In this document: one piece after another, positions 17,500 through 27,181 of the stretch
Layout: each line of letters starts with the position of its first letter
Numbering within the stretch: the first letter of the stretch is position 1
Assembly (NCBI GenBank): GCA_029881805.1
Contig: JAOULW010000001.1
Location: forward strand, 124,001 to 188,000
From: Candidatus Bathyarchaeota archaeon
GTDB lineage: Archaea > Thermoproteota > Bathyarchaeia > Bathyarchaeales > Bathycorpusculaceae
Length of the DNA: 64,000 bases
Direction: 5' to 3'
The notes under the pieces: model-generated
Seen by the model: only the letters and a program-made list of their open reading frames with translations
Told to the model about the DNA's origin: nothing
The model's database searches: none
Position numbers and translations under genes: made by a program

Positions 17500-19347
17500 T
17501 TATCTTACTGTTATTGCTATAAATGGACATGAATCTCGACATATTCCACATCTAATACATTTAGTTGGATCTATCACGTGAAGCTTTTTTTGCTCACCTT
17601 GTATGGCTTGTTGAGGACAGAGCTTTAAACAAGCGCCGCACCCAGTGCATTTATCTTCAAGAATTGTATATTCAATCAGGCTCCTGCAAACGCCCGCAGG
17701 ACATCTTTTTTCTTTCACATGAGCCTGGTACTCTTCACCAAAGTATCTAAGAGTTGACAAAACCGTGTTCGGAGACGTTTGACCAAGACCACAGAGGGAA
17801 AAGTCTTTTATCATTTCCGCTAATTCTTGGAGAAGACCTAGATCTTCCCCCCTTCCCCTACCTTCAGTTATACCGGTCAAAATTTCTAGCATTCTCTTGA
17901 TTCCTTCACGGCAAGGAACGCATTTCCCGCATGATTCATACTGTAGGAAGTCTAGGAAATATCGCGCCACGTCGACCATACAAGTATTTTCATCCATCAC
18001 TATCATTCCACCTGATCCCATCATCGAGCCTGCCTCAGTTAACTTGTCAAAGTCCACAGGTAGATCAAGCAGTTCTTCCGGTATGCAACCCCCAGAAGGG
18101 CCTCCTGTTTGGACTGCTTTAATCTTCTTTCCTTCAGGTACCCCTCCACCTACATCATAAATGATTTGTTTGAGGGGAGTTCCCATAGGAACTTCGATAA
18201 GTCCAGTGTTGTTGACTTTCCCGACTAGAGAGAACACCGCTGTTCCTTTACTCTTTCCAGTCCCTGTTTTTGCGTACCAATCTGCACCATTATTGACAAT
18301 GAGTGGTATACACGCCCAAGTCTTAACGTTATTCAGATTAGTGGGTTTGTTCCATAATCCCCGCTCGACCGTATGGATATATTTGGCTCTCGGTTCACCC
18401 ATTCTGCCTTCTATTGAAGCGACAAGTGCAGAAGATTCACCACATACAAACGCACCTCCCCCGCGAACTATTTTGATGTCAAAGTCGAACCCATAATTGA
18501 GTATGTTCTTTCCAAGAAATCCATATTCTTTTGCCTGGTCTATTGCTATCTGAAGGTGTTTTAGTGCCAGAGGATATTCTGCGCGAACGTATAAGAAACC
18601 CTGATTTGCCCCTATAGCGTAAGCTCCGATAATCATACCTTCCAGAATGCTGTGAGGATTGGCCTCCATCAAGCTTCTATCACTGAAAGCCCCCGGGTCT
18701 CCTTCATCGCCATTTCCAATTACGAATTTAATGTCTCCTGAAGCTTCACGGCAAGTTCTCCATTTTCTCCCTGTTGGGAAGCCTCCTCCGCCAAGGCCGC
18801 GCAGTCCGGATTTTTCAACAGCATTAATAATTTCCTCTTGAGACATGTTTGAAATAGCTTTAGCTAGAGCCTGATAACCACCCACGGCAATGTAGTCAAG
18901 TATGTTTGTCGGGTCGATTCGTCCATTGTTTGCGAGGATTCGTCGAGTCTGCATTTTGTAAAATGGGACTTCATGTTCATGCTGAACCTTTTGTCCTGTT
19001 GTTGAATCTTGATAAAGAAGACGATCAACAAACTCCCCGTTAAGCAAGGTTTTCGAAACGATTTCATTTACATCAGTTGCCTTTACTTGCTGATAGAAGA
19101 TTTCTTTTGGTCCTATTACAACGACAGGGCCTCTTTCACAGAATCCGTGACAACCAGTTTGCTTGCTTTCTACTTTGATTTCCAGAGATTGTTTTCTTAT
19201 TTCTTCTTTAAAAGTCTCTAAAACATCTAGACTACCACGTGCTCGGCAACCAGTTCCAACACATACTCTCACATATTGCTTGTTTGGGTCTCTTTGGTTT
19301 AGCAAAGAGTTTTGAAGGGCTTGAAGTTCTTGACAGGTTCTAATCAT
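17500..19347 (-). CDS. NuoF/HymB/HndC-like NAD(P)H-oxidising flavoprotein subunit
   Basis: A 615-aa protein in four parts: an N-terminal thioredoxin-like [2Fe-2S] domain ([10 protein letters not shown], then CHGFCERG), the FMN- and NADH-binding NuoF core ([41 protein letters not shown]), the 4Fe-4S motif [12 protein letters not shown], and a C-terminal 2[4Fe-4S] ferredoxin domain ([24 protein letters not shown]). This is the architecture of HymB/HydB subunits in electron-bifurcating hydrogenases and formate dehydrogenases. No hydrogenase or formate dehydrogenase is nearby; the downstream partner is a glutamate synthase. It overlaps the NuoE-like gene by 8 bp. Confidence 0.92.
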   Translation of the reverse strand: MIRTCQELQALQNSLLNQRDPNKQYVRVCVGTGCRARGSLDVLETFKEEIRKQSLEIKVESKQTGCHGFCERGPVVVIGPKEIFYQQVKATDVNEIVSKTLLNGEFVDRLLYQDSTTGQKVQHEHEVPFYKMQTRRILANNGRIDPTNILDYIAVGGYQALAKAISNMSQEEIINAVEKSGLRGLGGGGFPTGRKWRTCREASGDIKFVIGNGDEGDPGAFSDRSLMEANPHSILEGMIIGAYAIGANQGFLYVRAEYPLALKHLQIAIDQAKEYGFLGKNILNYGFDFDIKIVRGGGAFVCGESSALVASIEGRMGEPRAKYIHTVERGLWNKPTNLNNVKTWACIPLIVNNGADWYAKTGTGKSKGTAVFSLVGKVNNTGLIEVPMGTPLKQIIYDVGGGVPEGKKIKAVQTGGPSGGCIPEELLDLPVDFDKLTEAGSMMGSGGMIVMDENTCMVDVARYFLDFLQYESCGKCVPCREGIKRMLEILTGITEGRGRGEDLGLLQELAEMIKDFSLCGLGQTSPNTVLSTLRYFGEEYQAHVKEKRCPAGVCRSLIEYTILEDKCTGCGACLKLCPQQAIQGEQKKLHVIDPTKCIRCGICRDSCPFIAITVR

Positions 19348-19858
19348 CTTCTTTTTTTCCTTGAATCTGCTTCAACACCTTACCAGCTCTTGTCGGAGTC
19401 ATTTTGTCAAAATAGCTTTCACCGATGACCATAACTGGTGCTAATGCGCATGCGCCGAGACAGCGGACTGATTGAATTGTGAATTTCAAATTACCAGTAG
19501 TTTCACCATCTTTTATGCCTAGCTCGTTTTCAATAGCCTCTAGAACTCGACTCGAACCTCTCAGATAGCATGCTGTTCCCAGACAGACACGAATGAGATG
19601 CTTACCCCTTGGTGTCAGATGAAATGCATCATAGAAAGAGGCTACGCCGTATACTTGAATCATAGGGATTTCAAGTTTTTTGGATACATACTTCAACGCC
19701 CAAGTAGGGAGATAACCATATAGATTCTCGATTTCTTGTAATATCGCAATTAGTGCTGATTTTTCACCAGAATAGCTTCCAATAATTGCGTCTATCTTAC
19801 CATATTCGAGATTAAGTTCCACAGATTTTTGCTCGGCATCCATATTGGATACACACAC
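19340..19858 (-). CDS. NuoE/HymA-like [2Fe-2S] thioredoxin-fold subunit
   Basis: A protein of up to 172 aa with a helical N-terminal region ([16 protein letters not shown]) and the four cluster ligands [10 protein letters not shown] and CLGACALAP, typical of NuoE/HndA. It pairs with NuoF to form the NAD(P)H-oxidising unit. The frame opens at a GTG (19858); the ATG at 19843 is an alternative, and neither has a strong ribosome site. It is the first gene of a four-gene operon ending in the glutamate synthase. A TATA-like box and a 14-bp dyad lie upstream. Confidence 0.9.
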   Translation of the reverse strand: MCVSNMDAEQKSVELNLEYGKIDAIIGSYSGEKSALIAILQEIENLYGYLPTWALKYVSKKLEIPMIQVYGVASFYDAFHLTPRGKHLIRVCLGTACYLRGSSRVLEAIENELGIKDGETTGNLKFTIQSVRCLGACALAPVMVIGESYFDKMTPTRAGKVLKQIQGKKEDD

Positions 19859-19878
19859 GCATACGCTATGAGGAAACC

Positions 19879-19892
19879 TTTACATTTGTAAA
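19879..19892 (-). promoter_or_regulatory. 14-bp dyad (TTTACA-TT-TGTAAA) in the leader of the Nuo-like operon
   Basis: A perfect inverted repeat, TTTACATTTGTAAA, lies between the TATA-like box (19921-19936, read AAATCTTTAAAAGCCC on the minus strand) and the first start codon. This is the usual place for an archaeal repressor site just downstream of the transcription start. The size suits a helix-turn-helix dimer. The regulator is unknown. Confidence 0.5.
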
Positions 19893-20156
19893 CTTTTCAA
19901 GGATATGCACATATCAAAATGGGCTTTTAAAGATTTCTTTTGGAGTTGTCATCTTTGAACATTCTAGTTTGACAAAATCAAAGTTCCTACTTCAAAACAA
20001 ACAACTTGCGAAGACGCCATATTCCTGAGTTTCTTGAGAAAGAATGACCTCTCCTGAAAAATAATGACCGCCAACAGAACTTTCAATGAAAAACTGAGTT
20101 TATTTTTTTTGACAAACTTAAATATTCGCTTAGAAACTACCTTCCGAGGTACGTTC

Positions 20157-21572
20157 ATGAGTTCACACGTAGAGGAGTTAATGGATAAGGCTATCTGGCA
20201 CGGATTGAAAATTGGAGCAAGCTTCGTGGAAGCAAAGAGCGAAGATGCCATAACAAGAAGAATCGAGGCCGTTAACAAAGAAATCCGGACGGTCTCAGAA
20301 ATCCACAATATTGGAATTGGTGTAAGAGTCTTCTATAATAAAGGAAACGGCTTCTCCTTTTCCAACATTCTTGACCAAGAAAACATCGCCAATGCGGTTG
20401 AAACAGCCATGAAAATAGCCAAGGCGTCAACGAAAAAAACATTACTTAAACTAAAACTTGCAACAGTTAAACCTGTCACGAATAAACAAGTCACAAATGT
20501 AAGCAAGCATCCGAGAGATGTTTCACTTGATGAAAAGAAAGATCTATGCTTAAGACAGTGCAAAGTAGCCATGGGAAAAAGTAAACTAATAGCAAACGTT
20601 ACAAGCATGTTTGCAGAATATCATGGAACAATTCACTATTCAAATAGCGAAGGAACAAGAGTTTCCTACGAGCCTTTGCTAATTGGTTTGGGGGTTTCTT
20701 GTGTAGCTAAAAAAGGTGAAACAATAGTCGATGCCAGAGATCGACATGGTGGAAGTGTTGGATTAAACACATTCGAAGAGGAAATGCACACTCCTGAAAA
20801 AATGGCTGAAAATGCAGCCGATTGGGCCATAGAAAAACTAAAGGCAAAGGCTGCCCCAGCTGGAAAATTTGAGTCATTTATTGATCCAAGACTCGCTGGA
20901 GTGCTGGCTCATGAATCCTTTGGACATTTATCTGAAGCAGACGGCGTCATCATCGGGATGACACCTTTAGCAGGAAAAATTGGTCAGAAACTTGGCACAG
21001 AAATGGTAACAATAATTGATGAAGGTTTACCAAGAAAAGGAGGTTATAACATATATTTCGATGATGAAGGAGTACCCTGTGATCGCGTTGAAATTCTAAA
21101 AAAAGGAACATTGAATAGCTATCTCCATAGCAGGGAGACAGCGCACAGACTTAAGATGAAGCCAACTGGAAACGCGAGAAGCCAAGATTACTCTTTTGAA
21201 CCCATAGTGAGGATGCGAAACACCTACTTCGACGTTGGAGATTGGAAATCTGAAGAAGCTCTCGATGAACTGGAAGAAGGAATCTATGCGATAGACACAG
21301 CAGGAGGACAAGTTGAAGCCACTGGCACCTTCCTGTTTAAGGCCGTGAGAGGATACTGGGTTGAAAAGGGAGAAATAAAGTATCCGCTACGTGACGTGGC
21401 ATTAACTGGAAACATCCTGGAATTTCTTAAAAACGTCGTTGCGGTTTGCAATGATTTAGAAATATCCAGTACTCCGTTCGGTGGATGCGGAAAAATGGAG
21501 CAGAGAGCTTTGGTTGGTTCAGGTGGACCGCATATCAAGGTGAGAGATGTTCTGTTTGGAGGTGTCCGCTGA
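20157..21572 (+). CDS. tldD: TldD family metalloprotease subunit
   Basis: A 471-aa protein of the TldD/PmbA family. The zinc motif HESFGHLSEADG (HExxxH) lies in the middle, and a conserved GGCGK segment in STPFGGCGKMEQ lies near the C-terminus. TldD pairs with TldE to form a heterodimeric peptidase acting on unfolded or small peptides. The frame is open 31 codons upstream, but the ATG at 20157 gives the family N-terminus and lies about 30 bp after the box CTTAAATATTCG, so a short or leaderless message is likely. The partner gene follows with one base between. Confidence 0.93.
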   Translation: MSSHVEELMDKAIWHGLKIGASFVEAKSEDAITRRIEAVNKEIRTVSEIHNIGIGVRVFYNKGNGFSFSNILDQENIANAVETAMKIAKASTKKTLLKLKLATVKPVTNKQVTNVSKHPRDVSLDEKKDLCLRQCKVAMGKSKLIANVTSMFAEYHGTIHYSNSEGTRVSYEPLLIGLGVSCVAKKGETIVDARDRHGGSVGLNTFEEEMHTPEKMAENAADWAIEKLKAKAAPAGKFESFIDPRLAGVLAHESFGHLSEADGVIIGMTPLAGKIGQKLGTEMVTIIDEGLPRKGGYNIYFDDEGVPCDRVEILKKGTLNSYLHSRETAHRLKMKPTGNARSQDYSFEPIVRMRNTYFDVGDWKSEEALDELEEGIYAIDTAGGQVEATGTFLFKAVRGYWVEKGEIKYPLRDVALTGNILEFLKNVVAVCNDLEISSTPFGGCGKMEQRALVGSGGPHIKVRDVLFGGVR

Positions 21573-21573
21573 T

Positions 21574-23025
21574 ATGGAAGAACTACTGGAAATAGGGAAA
21601 AAAGCCATTAACCACGCTAAAGAACTTGGTACAGATGAAGCTGAGATATTTCTTTACGGACAAAATCTTACATCTGTAAAATTTGCAAGCGGCATTTTTG
21701 CCTCCAGAGGAGGTGCGGTAAAAGGAATAAAAGGCGCATTTGTACGAATGGCTGAACCGTGGATCAAGAAGAAAGGGCTTCCGATGATAACCAGTGGGAT
21801 TAAGGCAGGGGTCGGGGTAAGAGCCGTGATAAAAAAGGCAATAGGATTCGCCAGCGTCTCAAGCTTGGAAGAGAATAAAGTTCTTGCAGCAGTAGAAGAA
21901 GCCACCAAAATAGCCAGAATTAGACCACCCGATCCAAATTGGGCTTATTTACCTGAAGCTAAAGAGCCAAAAGGACGGAGCGGGATCTTTGACAAAAGGA
22001 TTTCAGAATTGGGCGTGGAAGAAATACTGGACTTGTGTGCTGATTGTTGTGTAACCATGGGGGATCATGATAAGAAAATTACTCAAGCAATTGCAATGCT
22101 TTCTGCTGCTCACGGGTCGTTTGCAGTTGTGAACACGAATGGAATTAGTGTCTCTGATCATGGGACAACTTTTGTGGCTTATTTTGGTGCAAAGGCAAAG
22201 TCGGGAAGCGAAGAAGTATCAAGTAGCGATTTCCTCAGTTGCAGAGCCTTCACTGAAAACTTGCAATCTACCGCTCTTAATACTTCCAAAAGAGCTATTG
22301 AATGTTTTGGTAAAAGGTCGCTGCATGAAAAGTATGTTGGCCCTGTTTTGTTTGAAAACATGAGTTGGAGTGAACTGTTTTCAAGAATTTTCACTTATGG
22401 AATCTCAGCTTCGAACGTGCAAGAAAATCGCTCCGTATATAAGGGAAAAATAGGCGAGCGCGTTGCAAACGAGGCAGTCTCCATAGTGGATGATGGAACA
22501 ATGCCTGAAGGCTTTGGAACAGCGAAAATAGATGATGAAGGCTTCCCTAAAAAGAAAACTGCAATAATCGAAAAAGGTGTTCTCGTTGACATTTTATATG
22601 ACAATTACGCTGCAAAACGCGACAAATGCGAGAGCACTGGAAATGCAAGCAGACAGGGATGGGTTGCACCGCCATATGCTAATCAACCGGTAATTAAGCC
22701 ATCGAATCTTATGCTGATACCGTGTAAAGGCAAGCTTGAAGAACTGGTAAGCGAAATGAAAGACGGTGTACTCTTAAAAGGTTCTTTGATAGGGGCTCAC
22801 CATTCGAATGCTATGACAGGTGATTTCTCTGTGACTGCCGAAAACGCCTTTCGAATAGAGGATGGAGAAGTTAAGTATCCGCTAAAAGCTTGCACAGTCG
22901 CTGGAAACCTCTACACGGCCCTAGGCTCTGTGAAAGCCATTGGAAATGACGTTAGAGACTTTGGATTTCTTGGAAACACTATATGTCCATCGCTTGTTAT
23001 AGACAAAATCGTCGTCTCAGCTTAG
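21574..23025 (+). CDS. pmbA: TldE/PmbA family protein
   Basis: A 483-aa partner of TldD. It has the same beta-rich N-terminal and Gly-rich C-terminal folds (SVKAIGNDVRDFGFLGN at the end) but no HExxxH motif, as expected for the non-catalytic TldE subunit. The ATG at 21574 follows the TldD stop by one base and has GGAGGTG upstream, so the longer frame overlapping TldD is rejected. The pair functions as a TldDE peptidase. No peptide substrate gene is recognisable nearby. Confidence 0.92.
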   Translation: MEELLEIGKKAINHAKELGTDEAEIFLYGQNLTSVKFASGIFASRGGAVKGIKGAFVRMAEPWIKKKGLPMITSGIKAGVGVRAVIKKAIGFASVSSLEENKVLAAVEEATKIARIRPPDPNWAYLPEAKEPKGRSGIFDKRISELGVEEILDLCADCCVTMGDHDKKITQAIAMLSAAHGSFAVVNTNGISVSDHGTTFVAYFGAKAKSGSEEVSSSDFLSCRAFTENLQSTALNTSKRAIECFGKRSLHEKYVGPVLFENMSWSELFSRIFTYGISASNVQENRSVYKGKIGERVANEAVSIVDDGTMPEGFGTAKIDDEGFPKKKTAIIEKGVLVDILYDNYAAKRDKCESTGNASRQGWVAPPYANQPVIKPSNLMLIPCKGKLEELVSEMKDGVLLKGSLIGAHHSNAMTGDFSVTAENAFRIEDGEVKYPLKACTVAGNLYTALGSVKAIGNDVRDFGFLGNTICPSLVIDKIVVSA

Positions 23026-23109
23026 AATCCGCTTTGCTTTCTTGCACCGTCAAATAGCATTTATTAACAATCCTGCCAATTTATTGCTATGCTAAGGAGG
23101 CTTGACTGC

Positions 23110-24081
23110 TTGAGTTTTGAAATGTGGGCCGAAAAATACAGGCCAAAAGCCTTGGACGATATGGTTGATCAGAAAGAAATAGTCGAACGCCTGAAGAGCT
23201 TTGTCAAATCAAGAAACGTGCCACATTGTATTTTCGCGGGACCGCCAGGAACTGGAAAAACCACTGCTGCGCTTTGTTTGGCTAGAGACCTTTACGGTGA
23301 AGTCTATAGGGAGCACATTATGGAGTTGAACGCTAGCGACGAAAGAGGCATCAACGTTGTGCGGGAAACTGTGAAAACTTTTGCGAGAGTTCGTTCTATT
23401 GGGGAAATTCCTTTTAAAATTATGATTTTAGATGAGTCCGATAATATGACGACCGACGCTCAACAAGCCTTAAGACGAACAATGGAACGCTACACCGAAA
23501 CATGCAGATTCATTCTTATCGCAAACTACAGCGGAAAAATAATAGAACCTATTCAATCCCGATGCGCGCCTTTCCGCTTCACATTTTTACCTAGAGAAGA
23601 ACATGACGAATATCTGAAACACATCGCAGAACATGAGCACATTAAACTTTTAGAGGACGGGCTAGATGCGATTTTTGAGGTTTGTGGCGGAGACTTAAGA
23701 AAGGCAATAAATACGCTACAAGCCGCAGCTTCATTAAACAAGCCCGTGGACGCCAAAGTTGTCTATTCAATCGCTGGAAGGGCACATCCGGCTGATGTGC
23801 AGAAGATGATAGAAATGGCCGTTAAGGGTAACTTTCTAGAAGCAAGGAAGCAACTACGCGGCATGATTCAGAAATATGGGGTGGCTGGAAGCGACATAAT
23901 CCGGCAAATTCATTTAGAGATTTTTAAAGTTGAAATTCCTGAACCGTTGAAGATAAAACTGGCTGACGTTGTAGGCGAAATTGATTACCGGCTTGTGGAA
24001 GGTGCAGACGAAGAGGTCCAGCTGAGTGCTTTGTTGGCTAGACTTGTTGAGGCTGGCTACGAACTAAAAAAGGCAAGCTAG
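23110..24081 (+). CDS. rfcS: Replication factor C small subunit
   Basis: A 323-aa AAA+ clamp-loader subunit. Motifs are WAEKYRPKALDDMVDQ (RFC box II), Walker A GPPGTGKTT, Walker B ILDESDNM and the sensor/arginine SRC in IQSRCAPFRF. It loads PCNA together with RFC large. AGGAGG at 23095-23100 sits nine bases before a TTG at 23110, which gives the usual N-terminus, so I prefer this start to the ATG at 23089. A TATA-like GCATTTATTAA lies about 45 bp upstream. Its stop directly precedes the GTG of the large subunit. Confidence 0.95.
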   Translation: MSFEMWAEKYRPKALDDMVDQKEIVERLKSFVKSRNVPHCIFAGPPGTGKTTAALCLARDLYGEVYREHIMELNASDERGINVVRETVKTFARVRSIGEIPFKIMILDESDNMTTDAQQALRRTMERYTETCRFILIANYSGKIIEPIQSRCAPFRFTFLPREEHDEYLKHIAEHEHIKLLEDGLDAIFEVCGGDLRKAINTLQAAASLNKPVDAKVVYSIAGRAHPADVQKMIEMAVKGNFLEARKQLRGMIQKYGVAGSDIIRQIHLEIFKVEIPEPLKIKLADVVGEIDYRLVEGADEEVQLSALLARLVEAGYELKKAS

Positions 24082-25350
24082 GTGCAAAGTTTGTATGCAG
24101 CTTGGACGCTTAAACATAAGCCGACATCTCTAGCCCAAGTTGTTGGGAACAAGGAAGCGATTCAGAAATTCGTCGATTGGGTGAAATCGTGGGAAAAGGG
24201 CGTCCCAAAAAAGAGGGCAGCTTTCTTTTATGGACCACCGGGCATCGGAAAAACTGTTACTGTTGAGGCGTTCGCCAACGACTCTCGTATGGAGCTTGTG
24301 GAGAAAAATGCAAGTGACTACCGAACAGAAGATGCTATAAATCGTTTTGCTGGTTTAGCCTCACAGTACGGGTCGCTGTTTGGCGTAAAACGAATAGTTC
24401 TTCTAGACGAGTTGGACGGACTAACCGGGACAGCAGACAGAGGTGGAGTAAAAGCAATAACTGACATTGCAAAAAATGCCCAGGTTCCAATAGTTTTGAT
24501 TGCCAACAATGCTTATGATCCGCGCTTCTCAAATCTTCGCAACTACTGCCTTCTAATACAGTTTAAGAAGCCGCCAGCAGGCGAAGTTATGAAACACTTA
24601 AGGCGTATATGTGAAAGTGAAGAAATTCAAGTCGAGGAAAACGCGCTGAAATTTATTGCTCAACGCTCAGAAGGGGACGTTCGCTCGGCTGTAAATGACT
24701 TTCAAGCTTTGGCTCAAGGCAAAAGAAAGCTAATTTATGAGGATGTTTCTTGGCTTGCTTACCGCGATAGGCAAGAATCGATTTTCAGCGTTTTGAGGAT
24801 GATAATTTATGGAAGGACTTGCAGTAGCGCAAAGCGGGCAGTAGACATGGCAGACGTGGATATCGACATGCTTTTTGAATGGATATACGAAAATGCCCCC
24901 GCGCATTTAACCGACCCCCATGATTTGGTTAGGGCTATGGATTCGCTTTCGATGGCCGATGTTTATCGCGGCAGAATCCGTTCCACTCGAGATTGGAGTT
25001 TTACACGTTATGTAATTGACTTCATGACTGCAGGTGTGGCAATGGCTAGGCAAAATACTAAAGCCAGTGGGTGGATACCGTTCAAGTTCCCTCAACGCAT
25101 ACAAATGTTGTCAAGATCTAAGGCTCAACGCGCAATGCAGCTAAATATAGGTTACAAGATTAAGCGGAAATGTCATATTTCTGCCGTCAGAGCCTCAAAG
25201 GAGTTTCTTCCATATCTACGAATTATCTTTAAAAATAACGCGGAGATGGCTGCCGGGCTCGCTAAATGGCTTGATTTAGACCAGAAAATGATTGAGCACC
25301 TGGCTAGCAGTGAAGAAAAAGCTAAGGCAATTGCTGAGCTGGTAAGGTAA
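24082..25350 (+). CDS. rfcL: Replication factor C large subunit
   Basis: A 422-aa AAA+ protein with WTLKHKPTSLAQVVGN, Walker A GPPGIGKTVTVEAFA and Walker B VLLDELDGLTG, followed by a collar domain rich in helices. One large subunit combines with four small subunits to load PCNA. The GTG start immediately follows the small-subunit stop. Many archaeal large subunits end in a PCNA-binding (PIP) tail; here the protein ends ...AKAIAELVR and I see no PIP box, so the length is on the short side for the family. Confidence 0.94.
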   Translation: MQSLYAAWTLKHKPTSLAQVVGNKEAIQKFVDWVKSWEKGVPKKRAAFFYGPPGIGKTVTVEAFANDSRMELVEKNASDYRTEDAINRFAGLASQYGSLFGVKRIVLLDELDGLTGTADRGGVKAITDIAKNAQVPIVLIANNAYDPRFSNLRNYCLLIQFKKPPAGEVMKHLRRICESEEIQVEENALKFIAQRSEGDVRSAVNDFQALAQGKRKLIYEDVSWLAYRDRQESIFSVLRMIIYGRTCSSAKRAVDMADVDIDMLFEWIYENAPAHLTDPHDLVRAMDSLSMADVYRGRIRSTRDWSFTRYVIDFMTAGVAMARQNTKASGWIPFKFPQRIQMLSRSKAQRAMQLNIGYKIKRKCHISAVRASKEFLPYLRIIFKNNAEMAAGLAKWLDLDQKMIEHLASSEEKAKAIAELVR

Positions 25351-25391
25351 AAAGAAACGGGAGTCTTGGGTTTAGTCATAAAATGCATTAT

Positions 25392-25718
25392 TTAATGGAT
25401 CTTGCTTCCTTCTGCAATGTCCCTTTCAGGCTGTAAAACGATGACGTTGCCTTTTTCGTCTTCTGCAGCGAGAATCATGCATTGGGATTCTATACCCATG
25501 AGCTTTCGGCGTTGAAGGTTCAAAAGAAAGGCGCATTTTCTACCCGCAAGTTCCTCTGGTTTGTACCATTGTAAAAGCCCTGCCACCGCTTGTCTTTTCT
25601 CCGTGCCAAAATCAACAATCATTCTTATGAGATTCCGTGAACCCGAGATTTGATTTGCCTCTATTATTTTTCCAACACGAAAATCAAGCTTTTGGAACTC
25701 TTCAAACGATATCTCCAT
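25392..25718 (-). CDS. EMAPII/Arc1-like tRNA-binding domain protein (MetRS beta-like)
   Basis: A 108-aa OB-fold tRNA-binding protein, matching the stand-alone C-terminal domain of methionyl-tRNA synthetase and CsaA-like proteins. Signatures are FQKLDFRVGKIIEANQISGS at the start and the chain KCAFLLNLQRRKLMGIESQCMILAA. It probably binds tRNA in trans to a synthetase that lacks the domain. No methionyl-tRNA synthetase is in this window. It lies just downstream of the HD hydrolase on the same strand. Confidence 0.9.
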   Translation of the reverse strand: MEISFEEFQKLDFRVGKIIEANQISGSRNLIRMIVDFGTEKRQAVAGLLQWYKPEELAGRKCAFLLNLQRRKLMGIESQCMILAAEDEKGNVIVLQPERDIAEGSKIH

Positions 25719-25762
25719 ACTTCACAACCGCCATTCTTCCATTCTTCGAGCAGTGACAACTA

Positions 25763-26482
25763 TTAAGTTTTTTGTGCCTTTCTTTTGCGTTTTATTTTTC
25801 TGACGGTCTCTGCCACTCCTTTCCAGCCTTCGCCTTTCTTTGAATGAACTATTTCGAAAGCTTCCTTTGAGGTCAATTTGGGCAGTTCTTCGTGTGTGGC
25901 TCTTCTTGTGAGATATTTTGCTGCATTTAAAACGTCGCCGTTTAATCGTGAATCTACTAAATCCGCTAGATGGCAAATCAGAGCTTCAACTGTGTGCGGT
26001 CTGATTGGACCGTAATTTCCATGGTGTGCCGAGACCACGTGAACCAGCTCTAAGGGAAAGTCTCTACGAACAAGCTCCGAAATTACTATGGATAGATGAT
26101 CCAAATAATCAGCCAAACCTGTTGAACTGTAGCTTCCATTCTCATCCACGGCGTATGTAACAGGCTTAAAAATGTCATGCAATAAGACACCTGCTATCAC
26201 GGTGTCTCGGTTTGCCTTTCCATCGTATACATTCTCAACGGAATCGCATATTGCTGACGCAATGTTAGTTGTTGAAACAATGTGCTCTAAATACCCGCCT
26301 GGATAGCAATGGTGATGTGACAATCCAGCGGGTGATATGTCGAGAGGCAGGCTTGAATAAGTTTTTCCGTTCACTTCGAATGTTGGGTTCTCCAGTAAAC
26401 GAATGACTTTTTTTCGGAGGTTTTTGTCCCGAATTCTATTCGCCAGCGCTTTAAGTTTAGGATGAAGCACTCTACGTTTCAC
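25763..26482 (-). CDS. HD domain metal-dependent phosphohydrolase
   Basis: A 239-aa HD-superfamily protein. Metal ligands appear as the His cluster in HHHCYPGGYLEHIVST, the HD pair in GVLLHDIFKP, and SAHHGNYGP with the Asp in HLADLVDSRL. The pattern resembles the HD domain of YhaM-type 3'-5' exoribonucleases, but the N-terminal OB fold of YhaM is absent. The C-terminal 25 residues are strongly basic (IKRKRKAQK), suggesting nucleic acid contact. It starts at a GTG and is flanked by endonuclease V and a tRNA-binding protein, so an RNA or nucleotide substrate is plausible but unproven. Confidence 0.82.
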   Translation of the reverse strand: MKRRVLHPKLKALANRIRDKNLRKKVIRLLENPTFEVNGKTYSSLPLDISPAGLSHHHCYPGGYLEHIVSTTNIASAICDSVENVYDGKANRDTVIAGVLLHDIFKPVTYAVDENGSYSSTGLADYLDHLSIVISELVRRDFPLELVHVVSAHHGNYGPIRPHTVEALICHLADLVDSRLNGDVLNAAKYLTRRATHEELPKLTSKEAFEIVHSKKGEGWKGVAETVRKIKRKRKAQKT

Positions 26483-26508
26483 TTCTTAATTGTTTATTGA
26501 TTTGGATG

Positions 26509-27177
26509 TTATTGATTTTTTCGCTTCTCTGTCGAGGCTGTCTCATGAGCTTTCAAAACTGGTTCTGGAATGCGACGGTTCAGTGTGCAATGCTTGACGA
26601 TTTTGATGGCAGTATTTAATGAAACCATGTGCCCCACACTAACATAAACTGGCTTACAACCACGCTTTGTTGTAATTACTGCACCAACAATCTCGTCTTT
26701 GTTTTTCAGAAACGCAACGTTATCATTATTTCCTCGTTCTTTCACTTCACCGAACAACCTACTCTTTGCAACTCCAATAGTCGGTCTATTGATGACTAAT
26801 CCGAAATGGCTTGCAAATCCGCAACGATAGGGATGCGCAAAACCTTGACCGTCAACTAGAAAGACATCCGGCTGCACCTTCAACTTCCTAGTGCAAGCAA
26901 CCGCCGGCGGGATTTCTCTGAAGGAAAGCAATGTTGGAACGTAAGGGAATTGAGTCTTGCAAAAGCTAGTTCGTGATTCTATAAGCCTAAGAGAGTCGTA
27001 AGCCAAAACCGCCACGGCACCAATCGACATTCCTTTGACATAGGCCAAATCAACACCTGCAACGTAGCGAATATTTTTTGGCAATTTATCCTCAAAAATG
27101 ACTTGTCTGGCTAATCTTGACTGAGCTTCATGAGCCTTCTTAATGGAAAATCCAGATTTGACGCCAGCAAGATCCAT
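26509..27177 (-). CDS. nfi: Endonuclease V (deoxyinosine/inosine 3' endonuclease)
   Basis: A 222-aa endonuclease V, which cuts one phosphodiester 3' to deoxyinosine (or inosine in RNA). The catalytic Asp is in VAGVDLAY; further signatures are PYVPTLLSFREIPP, FLVDGQGFAHPYRCG and ASHFGLVINRPTIGVAKSRL. The frame opens at 27225, inside the translin-like gene, but the ATG at 27177 follows that gene's stop by a few bases and has AAAGGT upstream, so it is preferred. It is probably co-transcribed with the translin-like gene. Confidence 0.95.
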   Translation of the reverse strand: MDLAGVKSGFSIKKAHEAQSRLARQVIFEDKLPKNIRYVAGVDLAYVKGMSIGAVAVLAYDSLRLIESRTSFCKTQFPYVPTLLSFREIPPAVACTRKLKVQPDVFLVDGQGFAHPYRCGFASHFGLVINRPTIGVAKSRLFGEVKERGNNDNVAFLKNKDEIVGAVITTKRGCKPVYVSVGHMVSLNTAIKIVKHCTLNRRIPEPVLKAHETASTEKRKNQ

Positions 27178-27181
27178 TAAT

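Noticed and set aside
25722-25976. 84-aa minus-strand frame rich in Arg and Lys
   Set aside because: It lies inside the 3' end of the HD-domain gene in another frame and has no family resemblance.
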